NCBI GenBank assembly: GCA_900544025.1
Contig: UQTM01000077.1
Span: forward strand, 1 to 16,445
Direction of reading: 5' to 3'
DNA from: an uncultured Odoribacter sp.
GTDB lineage: Bacteria; Bacteroidota; Bacteroidia; Bacteroidales; Marinifilaceae
Length of the DNA: 16,445 nt
Part shown: positions 7,761 through 15,611 of the stretch, piece after piece
Layout: every line of letters starts with the position of its first letter
Numbering within the stretch: the first letter of the stretch is position 1
Notes under the pieces: model-generated
What the model was told of the DNA's origin: nothing
Databases searched by the model: none
The model's input: only the letters and a program-made list of their open reading frames with translations
Program-made: the position numbers and the translations under genes

Positions 7761-9518
7761 ATGGAGAATATTACTTTAACCATCGATAACCACAAAATAA
7801 GCGTCCCCCGGGGAACAACCCTTCTCGATGCGGCGCGAAACATCGGGATAGACATTCCCACCCTCTGCCACATCGACATGAAAGAAATGTGCATTCTCAA
7901 TGCTCCGGCTTCGTGCCGGGTGTGTGTGGTGGAAATCGAAGGGCGGAAAAACCTCGCTCCCGCCTGTGCCACCCGTTGCGAAAACGACATGGTGGTGCAT
8001 ACCAGCACGGTGCGGGTGATGAACGCCCGCAAAATGGTGGTCGAACTGATCTTGTCGGATCACCCCAACGAATGCCTGATCTGTCCGAAGTCGGGAAAAT
8101 GCGAATTGCAAAATCTCGCCGTACGGGTAAACGTGCGCGAAATGCCCTTTGAGGGCGGCGCGCAGGCGGGACAGAAAAAAGAGTCGTCCCCTTCTATCAT
8201 GCGCGATATGAACAAATGCGTATATTGCCGCCGTTGCGAAACCATGTGCAACGACATTCAAACCGTGGGAGCGCTGGCCGCCGTAAACCGGGGTTTCGAA
8301 TCGACGATCTCCCCCGCTTTCGGGAAAGACCTGAAAGAATCGGAATGTACTTATTGCGGTCAATGTGTGGCGGTTTGCCCGGTGGGTGCGCTTACCGAAG
8401 TCGATCACACCAACCGCCTGCTGAACGACCTGGAAAACCCGGACAAAATTGTGATCGTACAGACGGCTCCCGCCGTGCGGGCTGCTTTGGGGGAAGAGTT
8501 CGGTATTCCGGCAGGCAAGTCCGTGACCGGGAAAATGGTATCGGCCTTGCGGGCACTGGGCTTCGACAAGGTGTTCGACACCGATTTCGCCGCCGACCTG
8601 ACGATCATGGAGGAAGGCTCTGAATTGCTCGACCGCCTGAACCGTTTTTTATCCGGCGACCGGGAAGTGTGCCTACCGATCCTCACCTCCTGCTGTCCGG
8701 CCTGGGTGAATTTTTTCGAGCACCAATTTCCCGACCTGCTCAACATTCCGTCCACAGCCCGCTCGCCCCAGCAAATGTTCGGCTCGATCGCGAAAAATTA
8801 CTGGGCGGAAAAGATGGGGATTCCCCGCGAAAAATTAGTGGTCGTATCCATCATGCCGTGCCTGGCTAAAAAATACGAATGTGCCCGGCCGGAATTCAGC
8901 CACAACGGCGATCCGGACGTAAACTATTCGCTCACCACGCGCGAACTCGCCAAACTTATCAAGCGGGCGAACATCAATTTTAACTACCTGGAAGACGAAG
9001 ATTTCGATAATCCGTTAGGCGAATCCACCGGGGCGGGTGTGATCTTCGGCGCCACCGGAGGCGTAATGGAAGCCGCTTTGCGTACCGCTTACGAAATATA
9101 CACCGGGAAACCGTTGGAAAAAGTGGATTTCGAAGCCGTGCGGGGATTGGAAGGCATCAAGAAAGCCACCGTAAACCTGAACGGATTTCAGTTAAAGATC
9201 GGAATAGCCCACGGCCTGGGACATGCCCGGCAACTGCTGGAAGAAATCCGGCGGGGCGACAGCGAATATCACGCCATCGAGATCATGGCATGCCCCGGAG
9301 GCTGTATCGGAGGAGGCGGACAACCGCAACACCACGGCGATACCGAAGTGCTGAAAGCCCGCACCCAGGCCCTCTATCATGAAGATAGCGGCAAAACGTT
9401 GAGAAAATCACACGAAAATCCGTATATCGTCAGCCTGTACGAAGAATTTCTCGGTAAGCCGATGAGCGAGAAAGCGCACCATTTGCTGCATACTCACTAT
9501 TTTAACAAATCCAGATAA
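7761..9518 (+). CDS. hydA: [FeFe] hydrogenase catalytic subunit HydA (group A)
   Basis: 585 residues. The N-terminal [2Fe-2S] ferredoxin domain has C36, C52, C55 and C69. The His-ligated [4Fe-4S] domain has H101, C105, C108 and C114. A 2x[4Fe-4S] domain follows (C153/156/159/163 and C196/199/202/206). The H-cluster domain carries TSCCPAW (C311 as proton-relay Cys, C312 as ligand), MPCLAKKYE (C367) and MACPGGCIGGGGQP (C511, C515). The EExxE stretch used in proton transfer (284-288) and SPQQ (335-338) are intact. It ends soon after the small-subunit-like tail (NPYIVSLYEEFLGKP) and lacks the extra C-terminal [2Fe-2S] domain of longer HydA forms. Reaction: reversible H+ reduction to H2, in complex with HydB and HydC using NADH and probably reduced ferredoxin. 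Activity needs the HydEFG maturases, which are not in the window. It follows hydB by 21 bp and precedes hydC by 13 bp. Confidence 0.96.
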   Translation: MENITLTIDNHKISVPRGTTLLDAARNIGIDIPTLCHIDMKEMCILNAPASCRVCVVEIEGRKNLAPACATRCENDMVVHTSTVRVMNARKMVVELILSDHPNECLICPKSGKCELQNLAVRVNVREMPFEGGAQAGQKKESSPSIMRDMNKCVYCRRCETMCNDIQTVGALAAVNRGFESTISPAFGKDLKESECTYCGQCVAVCPVGALTEVDHTNRLLNDLENPDKIVIVQTAPAVRAALGEEFGIPAGKSVTGKMVSALRALGFDKVFDTDFAADLTIMEEGSELLDRLNRFLSGDREVCLPILTSCCPAWVNFFEHQFPDLLNIPSTARSPQQMFGSIAKNYWAEKMGIPREKLVVVSIMPCLAKKYECARPEFSHNGDPDVNYSLTTRELAKLIKRANINFNYLEDEDFDNPLGESTGAGVIFGATGGVMEAALRTAYEIYTGKPLEKVDFEAVRGLEGIKKATVNLNGFQLKIGIAHGLGHARQLLEEIRRGDSEYHAIEIMACPGGCIGGGGQPQHHGDTEVLKARTQALYHEDSGKTLRKSHENPYIVSLYEEFLGKPMSEKAHHLLHTHYFNKSR

Positions 9519-9531
9519 GCACAGCATCATT

Positions 9532-10014
9532 ATGAGCGAAATAAAACTATCACAGCATAAAATAGACGAACTCGAAGCGATTTGCCGGGAACACGGCAAC
9601 CAGGCCGGCGAACTGATAAACATCCTTCACAAAGCCCAGCACCTCTTCGGGTATCTCCCGGCCGAAGTGCAGCAAATCGTCGCCCGAAACCTGAATATCC
9701 CGGTTTCCAAAGTTTATGGAGTGGTGACTTTTTACTCCTTCTTCACCATGACCCCCAAAGGCGAACATCCGATCTCGGTGTGTATGGGCACGGCCTGCTA
9801 TGTGCGGGGAGCCGAAAAAGTGCTCGACGAATTTAAACGGATCCTGAAAATCGAAGTCGGGGAAACCACCCCCGACGGCAAATTCTCGCTCTCCAGCCTG
9901 CGGTGCGTAGGAGCCTGCGGTCTCGCCCCGGTCGTATTGATCGGCGAAAAAGTATATGGACGCGTCGTCCCCGGCGACGTCGAAAAAATATTAAAAGAAT
10001 TGGATGCCGGATAA
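9532..10014 (+). CDS. hydC: NuoE-like [2Fe-2S] subunit HydC of the hydrogenase
   Basis: 160 residues, the usual size of NuoE/HydC. An N-terminal helical bundle (about 1-75, with GYLPAEVQQIV and VYGVVTFYSFF) precedes a thioredoxin-like domain with the [2Fe-2S] ligands C84 and C89 (SVCMGTACY) and C125 and C129 (RCVGACGLAPV). It is the gamma subunit that docks on HydB next to the FMN. Its location 13 bp after hydA on the same strand and the terminator soon after its stop show it is the last gene of the hyd operon. The gene order is hydB-hydA-hydC, whereas hydC-hydB-hydA is the arrangement I know from clostridial and Thermotoga clusters. NuoE of respiratory complex I is the only alternative; the adjacent hydA makes that unlikely. 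Confidence 0.94.
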   Translation: MSEIKLSQHKIDELEAICREHGNQAGELINILHKAQHLFGYLPAEVQQIVARNLNIPVSKVYGVVTFYSFFTMTPKGEHPISVCMGTACYVRGAEKVLDEFKRILKIEVGETTPDGKFSLSSLRCVGACGLAPVVLIGEKVYGRVVPGDVEKILKELDAG

Positions 10015-10053
10015 GCTCCAATAACTACCAACCAAAAAATAAACCAAAACACC

Positions 10054-10091
10054 CCGGCCGGAAAATAAAATTTCCGGCCGGAACTTTTTCT
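10054..10091 (+). terminator. Intrinsic terminator of the hydBAC operon
   Basis: A perfect 11-bp, G/C-rich stem (arms 10054-10064 and 10071-10081) encloses the loop ATAAAA and is followed by AACTTTTTCTATTCTT. It begins 40 bases after the hydC stop. Confidence 0.92.
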
Positions 10092-10173
10092 ATTCTTCCT
10101 CTCTACTGTTTTTTACACTTTTCTTCGTATTTTTTCCGGTAATCAGATAAATAAACAACGACTAAACAAACGG

Positions 10174-10190
10174 TTTAAATTTGATTTAAA
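10174..10190 (+). promoter_or_regulatory. Palindrome overlapping a TAnnTTTG -7 box
   Basis: TTTAAAT and ATTTAAA form a 7-bp inverted repeat with a TTG centre. The sequence TAAATTTG inside it is an exact match to the Bacteroidota -7 box. It lies about 240 bases before the permease start, so the leader would be long. No -33 TTTG is present, so this is only a candidate promoter or operator. Confidence 0.3.
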
Positions 10191-10430
10191 TACGCTCCCG
10201 AAAGCCAAAGAACGCATAAGCACATGCTGTTTTAAAACCTGCATCATCTGCTTTAAAGACAATCCCTTTGTATAAATATCATACATGGATGTCTGTTTTT
10301 TTTACACCACAACAAGTAACGATTCACACTAACAGACTAAATAAAAACAAATTACATCACTGGCACAAGGATTGCTGTTCCCTTTGCACGCGCGGAGAGG
10401 AAATAAAATTTATCATTAAATGAAAAGGGT

Positions 10431-12725
10431 ATGAACGTTTTTAGACAGTTTTACAGAAAGTTTACTCATAACAAACTTTCCTTTCTGATCAATATTTTAA
10501 GTTTGGTTCCGGGATTATTATGCAGCCTGTTGATTTTCTCGTGGGTACAGTTTCAGATAAATTTCGATGGTTTTCACTCTAACATCGACCGGATCACTGC
10601 TGTACGGACGTATTGGAATGTCGATGGGGAACAACGGTATTCTTTCGGAGCTCCTTATGCAGTCGGGCCGGCACTGAAACGGGATTTCCCGGAAGTGCAG
10701 CAATTTGCCCGGTTCTCCAGGTATTGGCAGGAAATTATCGCCGGCGATCAAAAATTTCAATTTCTTTTATCTCCTGCAGACCCCGGAATTTTCCAGATAT
10801 TGGATATAAACCTGGCAGAAGGAACAGCATTCAAAGAGGGCGAAAAAAATAAATGTGTCATCTCGGAACGTTGTGCAAAAGTTCTGTTCGGCGAAAAATC
10901 GGCCATCGGTGGATTTGTTACGATAATGAAAGAAGAATTCGTCGTTTCCGGGGTTTTGAAAGAAGACTGGCCCCGTAATTCTTCCATTCAACCTTTCTCC
11001 GTACTTATTCCGTGGGATCAAAAGAGGCTGAATATCCAAAATGAGTGGGGAGGTAGTGTCCAGACCCTGGTTTTACTGAATAAGGCCGGAGACCTCCCCT
11101 TGTTCCGGGAAAAAATAAGAGACCACTACAAAGAATTACAGGCAGAGGAATCCTACCTGGATACCTATAAATTGAAAGACTTCCACATGGTTATAGAAGG
11201 AAATCAGAGCCGGGTTTACCTGTTGAGCTTTCTGGCTCTCTTTCTGCTTATCGTGGCCTGTATCAATTTTATAAATCTCGCCACAGCCTCTTTCACAGCA
11301 GCTTCTTTGCAAACATGTATTCATAAAATCATGGGAATCACCCGGTTGAAACTCATGTATAAATATATGGCCAACGTCTTTTTGCTCGTATTGTCGGCTT
11401 TTACGCTGGCGGCGATACTGGCGGTGGTTTGTCTTCCGTTTTTCGCCTCGCTCATCGGGCAAACCATAAGGCTCGACGATTATTATAACTGGCAGGCCGT
11501 AGGGCTATGTGTGGGGATAATCGGCTTTACCACGCTATTGTCAGGACTTTACCCGGCTGTTTTTCTCTCCTCTTTTCAACCGATCCGGGTATTGAAAAGT
11601 AAAAATCTGTCCGGAACGAAAAGCAATATGTTCAGAAATACTTTGGTTTCGGTGCAATTCATTATATCGATCGTATTGATCATTTCGATTCTGACCGTTT
11701 CCAGGCAACTCGATATGTATAACAACCTGAACCTGGGCTATGAACGGGAAGAGTTAATCTATGTCGATTTACGGGGAACAAGCCAGGGAACGGCCTTCGT
11801 TTTGAAACAGGAATTACTGAAAGAACCTTCCGTAGTAGCAGCCAGCGCTTGCCAGGATCTGCCCGTGGATATTGGTTATAATACCAGGTATGAGAAGGAA
11901 GGACAAGCACTCCGAGCTTATTTCACCCATACGGACAACGACTGGCTCAAAGTAATGGGTATTAAAATGCAGGAAGGAAGTTTTTTTACAGATGAAACTC
12001 CGGGGGTAGTCATCAACGACGAGGCAAAGAAAATAATGGGCTGGAACTTAAGCACCGATGAAAATTTTGCCCGCAGCGACAGTGGGTATCTTAAAATAAG
12101 GGGAGTGATGGATAAATTTTTATTCAATAATTTTAAAGAGAAACAACCTCTTCTGATCATCTATCCTTTAAAAGGAAACGTCTTTAACCTCGAGCCATCC
12201 TATTTGCTGGTGAGGGCGAGCGGCAGGACACTGACAGCGATGTACGATCTGGTACGGCATAAAGTGAAAGAGGTCGATCGTGGCGGTACCGTCGGTTTTT
12301 TAGACGATCTGACCCAGCAATTCCTGTTGGAAGAACAGCAGATGATGAAAATCATATCTATTTTTTCCGGACTTGCAGTTGTGATTTCGTGCCTCGGTTT
12401 ATTGGGAATGGCCATTTACATCACCGAACGAAAACGAAAAGAGATCGGTATCCGGCGGGTAAACGGGGCAAAAGTTTCGGAGATCGTCCTGCTGCTCAAT
12501 GCAAACCTTATCCGTCCGGTTGCGATTGCCTTCCTCGTGGCTTGCCCGCTTGCATACTATATCATGAGCCGTTGGCTGGAACACTATTTACACCGGGTGA
12601 ACATAGGTTGGGAAATATTCGCTTTAGCCGGATTCATCACGATTTGTATCGTTATCCTGACCCTAACCTGGAGAAGCTGGAAAGCGGCGAACGAAAATCC
12701 TGTAAACTGCTTACGGGACGAATAG
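10431..12725 (+). CDS. MacB/FtsX-like ABC transporter permease (first of a convergent pair)
   Basis: 764 residues, about the normal length for Bacteroidota two-module permeases. Predicted layout: membrane helix 1 at about 17-41; a MacB-type periplasmic domain (about 43-255); helices near 262-287, 312-337 and 355-379; a fifth helix at 403-424; a second periplasmic domain (about 430-635); and helices near 640-662, 692-712 and 727-747. The second FtsX coupling loop is canonical (RKRKEIGIRRVNGAK, 667-681) and the C-terminus NENPVNCLRDE is a variant of the usual ANPVDALR tail. The first coupling loop is degenerate (SLQTCIHKIMGITR, 292-305) where EIxIRK-xxGA would be expected. Relatives export macrolides, lipoproteins or peptides with a separate MacB-like ATPase; no ATPase or HlyD-like adaptor is in the window. 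Start ATG 10431 gives a proper cytosolic N-terminus before helix 1. Substrate unknown. It faces a second permease tail to tail. Confidence 0.9.
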   Translation: MNVFRQFYRKFTHNKLSFLINILSLVPGLLCSLLIFSWVQFQINFDGFHSNIDRITAVRTYWNVDGEQRYSFGAPYAVGPALKRDFPEVQQFARFSRYWQEIIAGDQKFQFLLSPADPGIFQILDINLAEGTAFKEGEKNKCVISERCAKVLFGEKSAIGGFVTIMKEEFVVSGVLKEDWPRNSSIQPFSVLIPWDQKRLNIQNEWGGSVQTLVLLNKAGDLPLFREKIRDHYKELQAEESYLDTYKLKDFHMVIEGNQSRVYLLSFLALFLLIVACINFINLATASFTAASLQTCIHKIMGITRLKLMYKYMANVFLLVLSAFTLAAILAVVCLPFFASLIGQTIRLDDYYNWQAVGLCVGIIGFTTLLSGLYPAVFLSSFQPIRVLKSKNLSGTKSNMFRNTLVSVQFIISIVLIISILTVSRQLDMYNNLNLGYEREELIYVDLRGTSQGTAFVLKQELLKEPSVVAASACQDLPVDIGYNTRYEKEGQALRAYFTHTDNDWLKVMGIKMQEGSFFTDETPGVVINDEAKKIMGWNLSTDENFARSDSGYLKIRGVMDKFLFNNFKEKQPLLIIYPLKGNVFNLEPSYLLVRASGRTLTAMYDLVRHKVKEVDRGGTVGFLDDLTQQFLLEEQQMMKIISIFSGLAVVISCLGLLGMAIYITERKRKEIGIRRVNGAKVSEIVLLLNANLIRPVAIAFLVACPLAYYIMSRWLEHYLHRVNIGWEIFALAGFITICIVILTLTWRSWKAANENPVNCLRDE

Positions 12726-13112
12726 GGACTTTAACCGGAACGAAAATCCCGGTACGTTTCCGTACCGGGATATATTTATCTAAACTCGCTATTCGGGTAA
12801 ATAATCCGGGAGTGATGGATTATGGATTTTAAGAACTGTACTTTCGTTCCCGGCAAACCCGCAGCCGCAATACGGTATATTTTCTACCTACTCTCCCTCC
12901 CCTTTTTCCATCACTTTATTATCTCTTGCTTTCATCGGATTCTCTTTTCCATCTTCCCGATACACAATCAAAAAATTACATTCGGGTTTCCTCTTTTTCT
13001 CCACTGATCTTTATTCCTGCATCGTCGTTTTATTTCATCGGATGAAGAAAACCCTTTTTTTAAGCCGGCCTTTTCCAAGCTACAACTAAAAATCCCCAGC
13101 CATAGACGATCG
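12726..13112. other. Gap between convergent permease genes, pyrimidine-rich on the plus strand
   Basis: 387 bases between two stop codons. The left part holds a strong hairpin, listed separately. From about 12880 to 13020 the plus strand is markedly C/T-rich. TTCATCGGAT occurs twice (12931-12940 and 13034-13043). One open stretch at 12822-13007 would encode a 61-residue Phe- and His-rich peptide, but its composition only reflects the pyrimidine bias, so I do not call it a gene. I see no clear intrinsic terminator for the minus-strand permease. Confidence 0.6.
12746..12787 (+). terminator. Hairpin after the first permease, probable terminator
   Basis: A perfect 11-bp G/C-rich stem (arms 12746-12756 and 12761-12771) with a TTTC loop lies 20 bases after the stop codon. 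The tail that follows is A/T-rich (ATATTTATCT) but lacks a continuous T run, so efficiency is uncertain. Confidence 0.65.
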
Positions 13113-15455
13113 TCACTCCCCTTTCAGGGCATCCACCGGATTAGCGCGTGCGGCTCTCCAGCTTTGATAGCAAGTGGTCAGCAACACAATCCCCAAAGTG
13201 GTTAAGATCGCCAGGGCAAACACCCACCAGCTCAACGGTTTGGCATACTCGAAATTCTGAATCCATCTGCTCATGGCATAATAACTCAAAGCCAGCCCGA
13301 ACGGAATAGCCGGTAATACACGAAGCAGGATATAACGGTTCAGGTCATAAATAATCTCGTTCACCTGAGCCCCCAGCACCCGCCGGACACTGATCTCTTT
13401 TCTTTTCTGCTGAGCCACAAACGCACTCAATGCCAGCAAGCCTAACAAAGCAAGAACAATAGCCACCACCGTACCGCTCACCAGTATTCTGAAAGTCACC
13501 TTATCCTGCCAGTAGTGCTTCTGAATTTTATCCGTTGTCAAAACCAATGCAAAAGGTAATCCCGGATAACACCGGTCTAATGCTTTCAATAATAATTCTC
13601 TGGTTTCCCTATATTTATCCGGATCGAATTTCACGGCTAAATACGAATAATAACTACCGGAAAAAGAATAGACTCCTCCCGACATCTTTTTATGGGCCGA
13701 CGCAAGTACATCGTTCACCACTCCTATAATCGTCCAGGGATAACCGTGCATGTATTCGATCTGTTGCCCGATAGGGTCTCCCTCTATCCCGAGGCTTTTC
13801 ACCGCACTTTCAGATAAAACGACACTCCGGCTGGAATCTATATCCTGCACAAAATCACGTCCCGCCAGAAAATTCACCCGATACGTTTTCAAATATCCGG
13901 GTCCTATCCCCCGCCTATATACCCAGGCAAACTCATCGCCTTCCCGCCCCCATCTCTTTATCGGCTGATAGTAACCTCCTTCTACCGGATTGGCACTCGA
14001 CACGGTAACTCCGTGTATAAAAGGATATTGTGACAATTCGGTCTTTATTCCCTGATAATACTGATAGGAAAGATCGACCCTTACTTCCATAATATTTTCC
14101 GGCTGAAATCCAAGTGAAAGATTTTTTATATAATCCAACTGTCTCCAAACCACAAACAGGGACGACACGCAGAATACGACAACGACAAACTGGATCATTA
14201 CGGAAGTGGCGGTCAGGCGATATTTCCGGACATCGGATTTCTGTAATAATTCCTTCGGGCTAAATTTAGACAGGTAGTAAGCCGGATAACCTCCGACAAT
14301 CAAGCCCAGCACAATAAACAGTGCGATAAATTCGCTCCACAGCTTCCAGGTCATACCCACATTTTCCGGCAGGTGGAAATCGAGCCCGGTCGCTATCCGG
14401 GCGGAAAAACCGTAAAACAAAGCGATGGCCAGCAGGAAAGCGATAGAGGTCACCAGAAACGTTTCGCTGAACAATAGCCTCACAATTTCCAGCCTGCTTG
14501 CACCGTTCGTTTTGCGTATGCTGATTTCCAATGCTTTTTGTTCCCCCTGGATAATATAAAGCGAAATAAAATTACTGACAGCTATACCCAATATAAAGAT
14601 CACGACCAGCACGATAAAGATCAAATTGAATATTCCGGTTGTCGGGCTCAGGTCATAATTCGCCTGAGTAAATATATGTATATCGGTCAAAGGTTCGGTG
14701 ATCCCGTTATACCTGCCCTTTTCCCAACGTTCCGAATTTTCCAGCTCTTCCCGGGTGACCTGATTACATTTCCCGATAGCACTCTCCGTATCTATATCCT
14801 CCCTGAATTTCAGATAGGTATAATAGCCAAACCCGCCCCAGCGTTCAGGAGAGCGAAGAATCAGAATATCGCAGTTAAAATGAGTGTTATCCGGAATATC
14901 CTCTATCACAGCGGCAATCCTGGAAATATGCCCCGCACCGAATACGGTCAGGGTTTCTCCTGTCGGATCGACGCCTTTTCCAAAATAACGCTCTGCCGTC
15001 GTCCGGGTAATCACGCAATTCCCCATCATACTCAAAGCTCCCTCCAACCGGCCGTAAACAGTCTTGAAATCAAAAACATGCAGAAACGAAGAATCGACCT
15101 CATAAACCTTTATCCCTATATATTCCGTATTCTCTGCCTTAAAATTGATCACCCCGCAGTCGGCCAGGCGCGTTGCAACCTCCACTTCGGGCACTTCCTG
15201 CTTCAGACGGGGAGCCAAACTGCCGAAATTAATCGGTTGTATCTCGTTTCCATATTCCCCGGTCACCGCCAAAACCCTGTAAATCCGGTCTGCATCTTTA
15301 AAATGCTTATCATACGAAAACTCGAATTGCAGATAAACCAGCAAAAACATGGCAATAAATAAACCTGTGGCCAATCCGACAATATTGACAACAGTATAAA
15401 AACCGGACCGGAAAGCAGACCGGAACAAACGGGATATAGATGAAAACCAACTCAT
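13113..15455 (-). CDS. MacB/FtsX-like ABC transporter permease (second of a convergent pair)
   Basis: 780 residues, the usual size. Helix 1 at about 19-42 is followed by a MacB-type periplasmic domain (about 44-270), helices near 274-300, 329-349 and 373-396, a fifth helix at 415-437, a second periplasmic domain (about 445-648), and helices near 653-679, 708-728 and 741-762. Both FtsX coupling loops are well kept: EISIRKTNGASRLEIV (310-325) and RKEISVRRVLGAQVNEI (685-701). The C-terminus ARANPVDALKGE is canonical. Compared with the first permease it shares the same architecture and a similar tail (MSRW, then W-S/A-x-x-NPV), but the sequences are diverged, so this is an old paralogy and not a recent duplication. 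It needs an ATPase encoded elsewhere; substrate unknown. ATG 15455 sits just after an A/T-rich leader (AAAATTTTGAATTT on the minus strand) and opens a normal N-terminus. Confidence 0.92.
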   Translation of the reverse strand: MSWFSSISRLFRSAFRSGFYTVVNIVGLATGLFIAMFLLVYLQFEFSYDKHFKDADRIYRVLAVTGEYGNEIQPINFGSLAPRLKQEVPEVEVATRLADCGVINFKAENTEYIGIKVYEVDSSFLHVFDFKTVYGRLEGALSMMGNCVITRTTAERYFGKGVDPTGETLTVFGAGHISRIAAVIEDIPDNTHFNCDILILRSPERWGGFGYYTYLKFREDIDTESAIGKCNQVTREELENSERWEKGRYNGITEPLTDIHIFTQANYDLSPTTGIFNLIFIVLVVIFILGIAVSNFISLYIIQGEQKALEISIRKTNGASRLEIVRLLFSETFLVTSIAFLLAIALFYGFSARIATGLDFHLPENVGMTWKLWSEFIALFIVLGLIVGGYPAYYLSKFSPKELLQKSDVRKYRLTATSVMIQFVVVVFCVSSLFVVWRQLDYIKNLSLGFQPENIMEVRVDLSYQYYQGIKTELSQYPFIHGVTVSSANPVEGGYYQPIKRWGREGDEFAWVYRRGIGPGYLKTYRVNFLAGRDFVQDIDSSRSVVLSESAVKSLGIEGDPIGQQIEYMHGYPWTIIGVVNDVLASAHKKMSGGVYSFSGSYYSYLAVKFDPDKYRETRELLLKALDRCYPGLPFALVLTTDKIQKHYWQDKVTFRILVSGTVVAIVLALLGLLALSAFVAQQKRKEISVRRVLGAQVNEIIYDLNRYILLRVLPAIPFGLALSYYAMSRWIQNFEYAKPLSWWVFALAILTTLGIVLLTTCYQSWRAARANPVDALKGE

Positions 15456-15458
15456 AAA

Positions 15459-15589
15459 TTCAAAATTTTATTCGGCAATATATAGACAAAAAACATGCCA
15501 CAGCACATAACACACTGAACACAAGAATATTACACCAACAAAAATCAGAATGGCATGTCTATTTATTAGACCACGATGTTCAAAATTTT
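15459..15589. repeat. 11-bp direct repeats flanking an inverted-repeat segment
   Basis: TTCAAAATTTT occurs at 15459-15469 and again at 15579-15589, 120 bases apart, and brackets the inverted repeat between mutY and the permease start. The repeat is A/T-rich and largely self-complementary, so chance is a real possibility. Confidence 0.55.
15477..15567 (-). repeat. Imperfect long-loop inverted repeat upstream of the second permease
   Basis: The right arm (15551-15567, 17 bases) is complementary to the left arm (15477-15500) with one mismatch and a 7-base insertion in the left arm. The inner 8 bp (ACATGCCA at 15493-15500, TGGCATGT at 15551-15558) are perfect, with a 50-base loop. On the minus strand the second arm runs straight into a T6 run, so it could act as a long-loop terminator for mutY or as a leader structure for the permease. 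The minus-strand loop is strikingly C-poor and G/T-rich. Confidence 0.6.
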
Positions 15590-15611
15590 GACAATCTTCG
15601 TTTATTGAAAA

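Larger units (their letters stand above)
10015..10430. other. Intergenic region after hydC and leader of the first FtsX permease
   Basis: 416 bases. It holds the hyd operon terminator near its left end and must hold the promoter of the permease gene. A perfect TAnnTTTG box (TAAATTTG, 10176-10183) lies inside a short palindrome, but no TTTG occurs at the proper distance upstream. The leader downstream of it is A/T-rich and unstructured to the eye. I see no credible gene. Confidence 0.55.

Noticed and set aside
9532..10014. NuoE of respiratory complex I
   Set aside because: It is 13 bp downstream of an intact [FeFe] hydrogenase gene and in an operon with HydB, so HydC is the better call.
10423..10429. 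AAAAGGG as Shine-Dalgarno for the first permease
   Set aside because: It ends one base before the start codon, too close to act.
10420..10434. Tiny ORF (MKRV, stop) overlapping the permease ATG, suggesting a translational-coupling leader peptide
   Set aside because: Four codons arise easily by chance in A-rich leaders and no ribosome-binding site or regulatory structure supports it.
12822..13007. 61-residue open frame between the permeases
   Set aside because: Its Phe/His-rich composition follows from the pyrimidine bias, it has no recognisable domain, and its start lies in a terminator-proximal region without a promoter.
14538..15362. 274-residue open frame opposite the second permease
   Set aside because: It lies entirely antisense to a clear permease gene and has no domain features.
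10431..15455. Recent inverted duplication of one permease gene
   Set aside because: The two proteins share architecture and short motifs only; most of their sequence, including the first coupling loop, differs.
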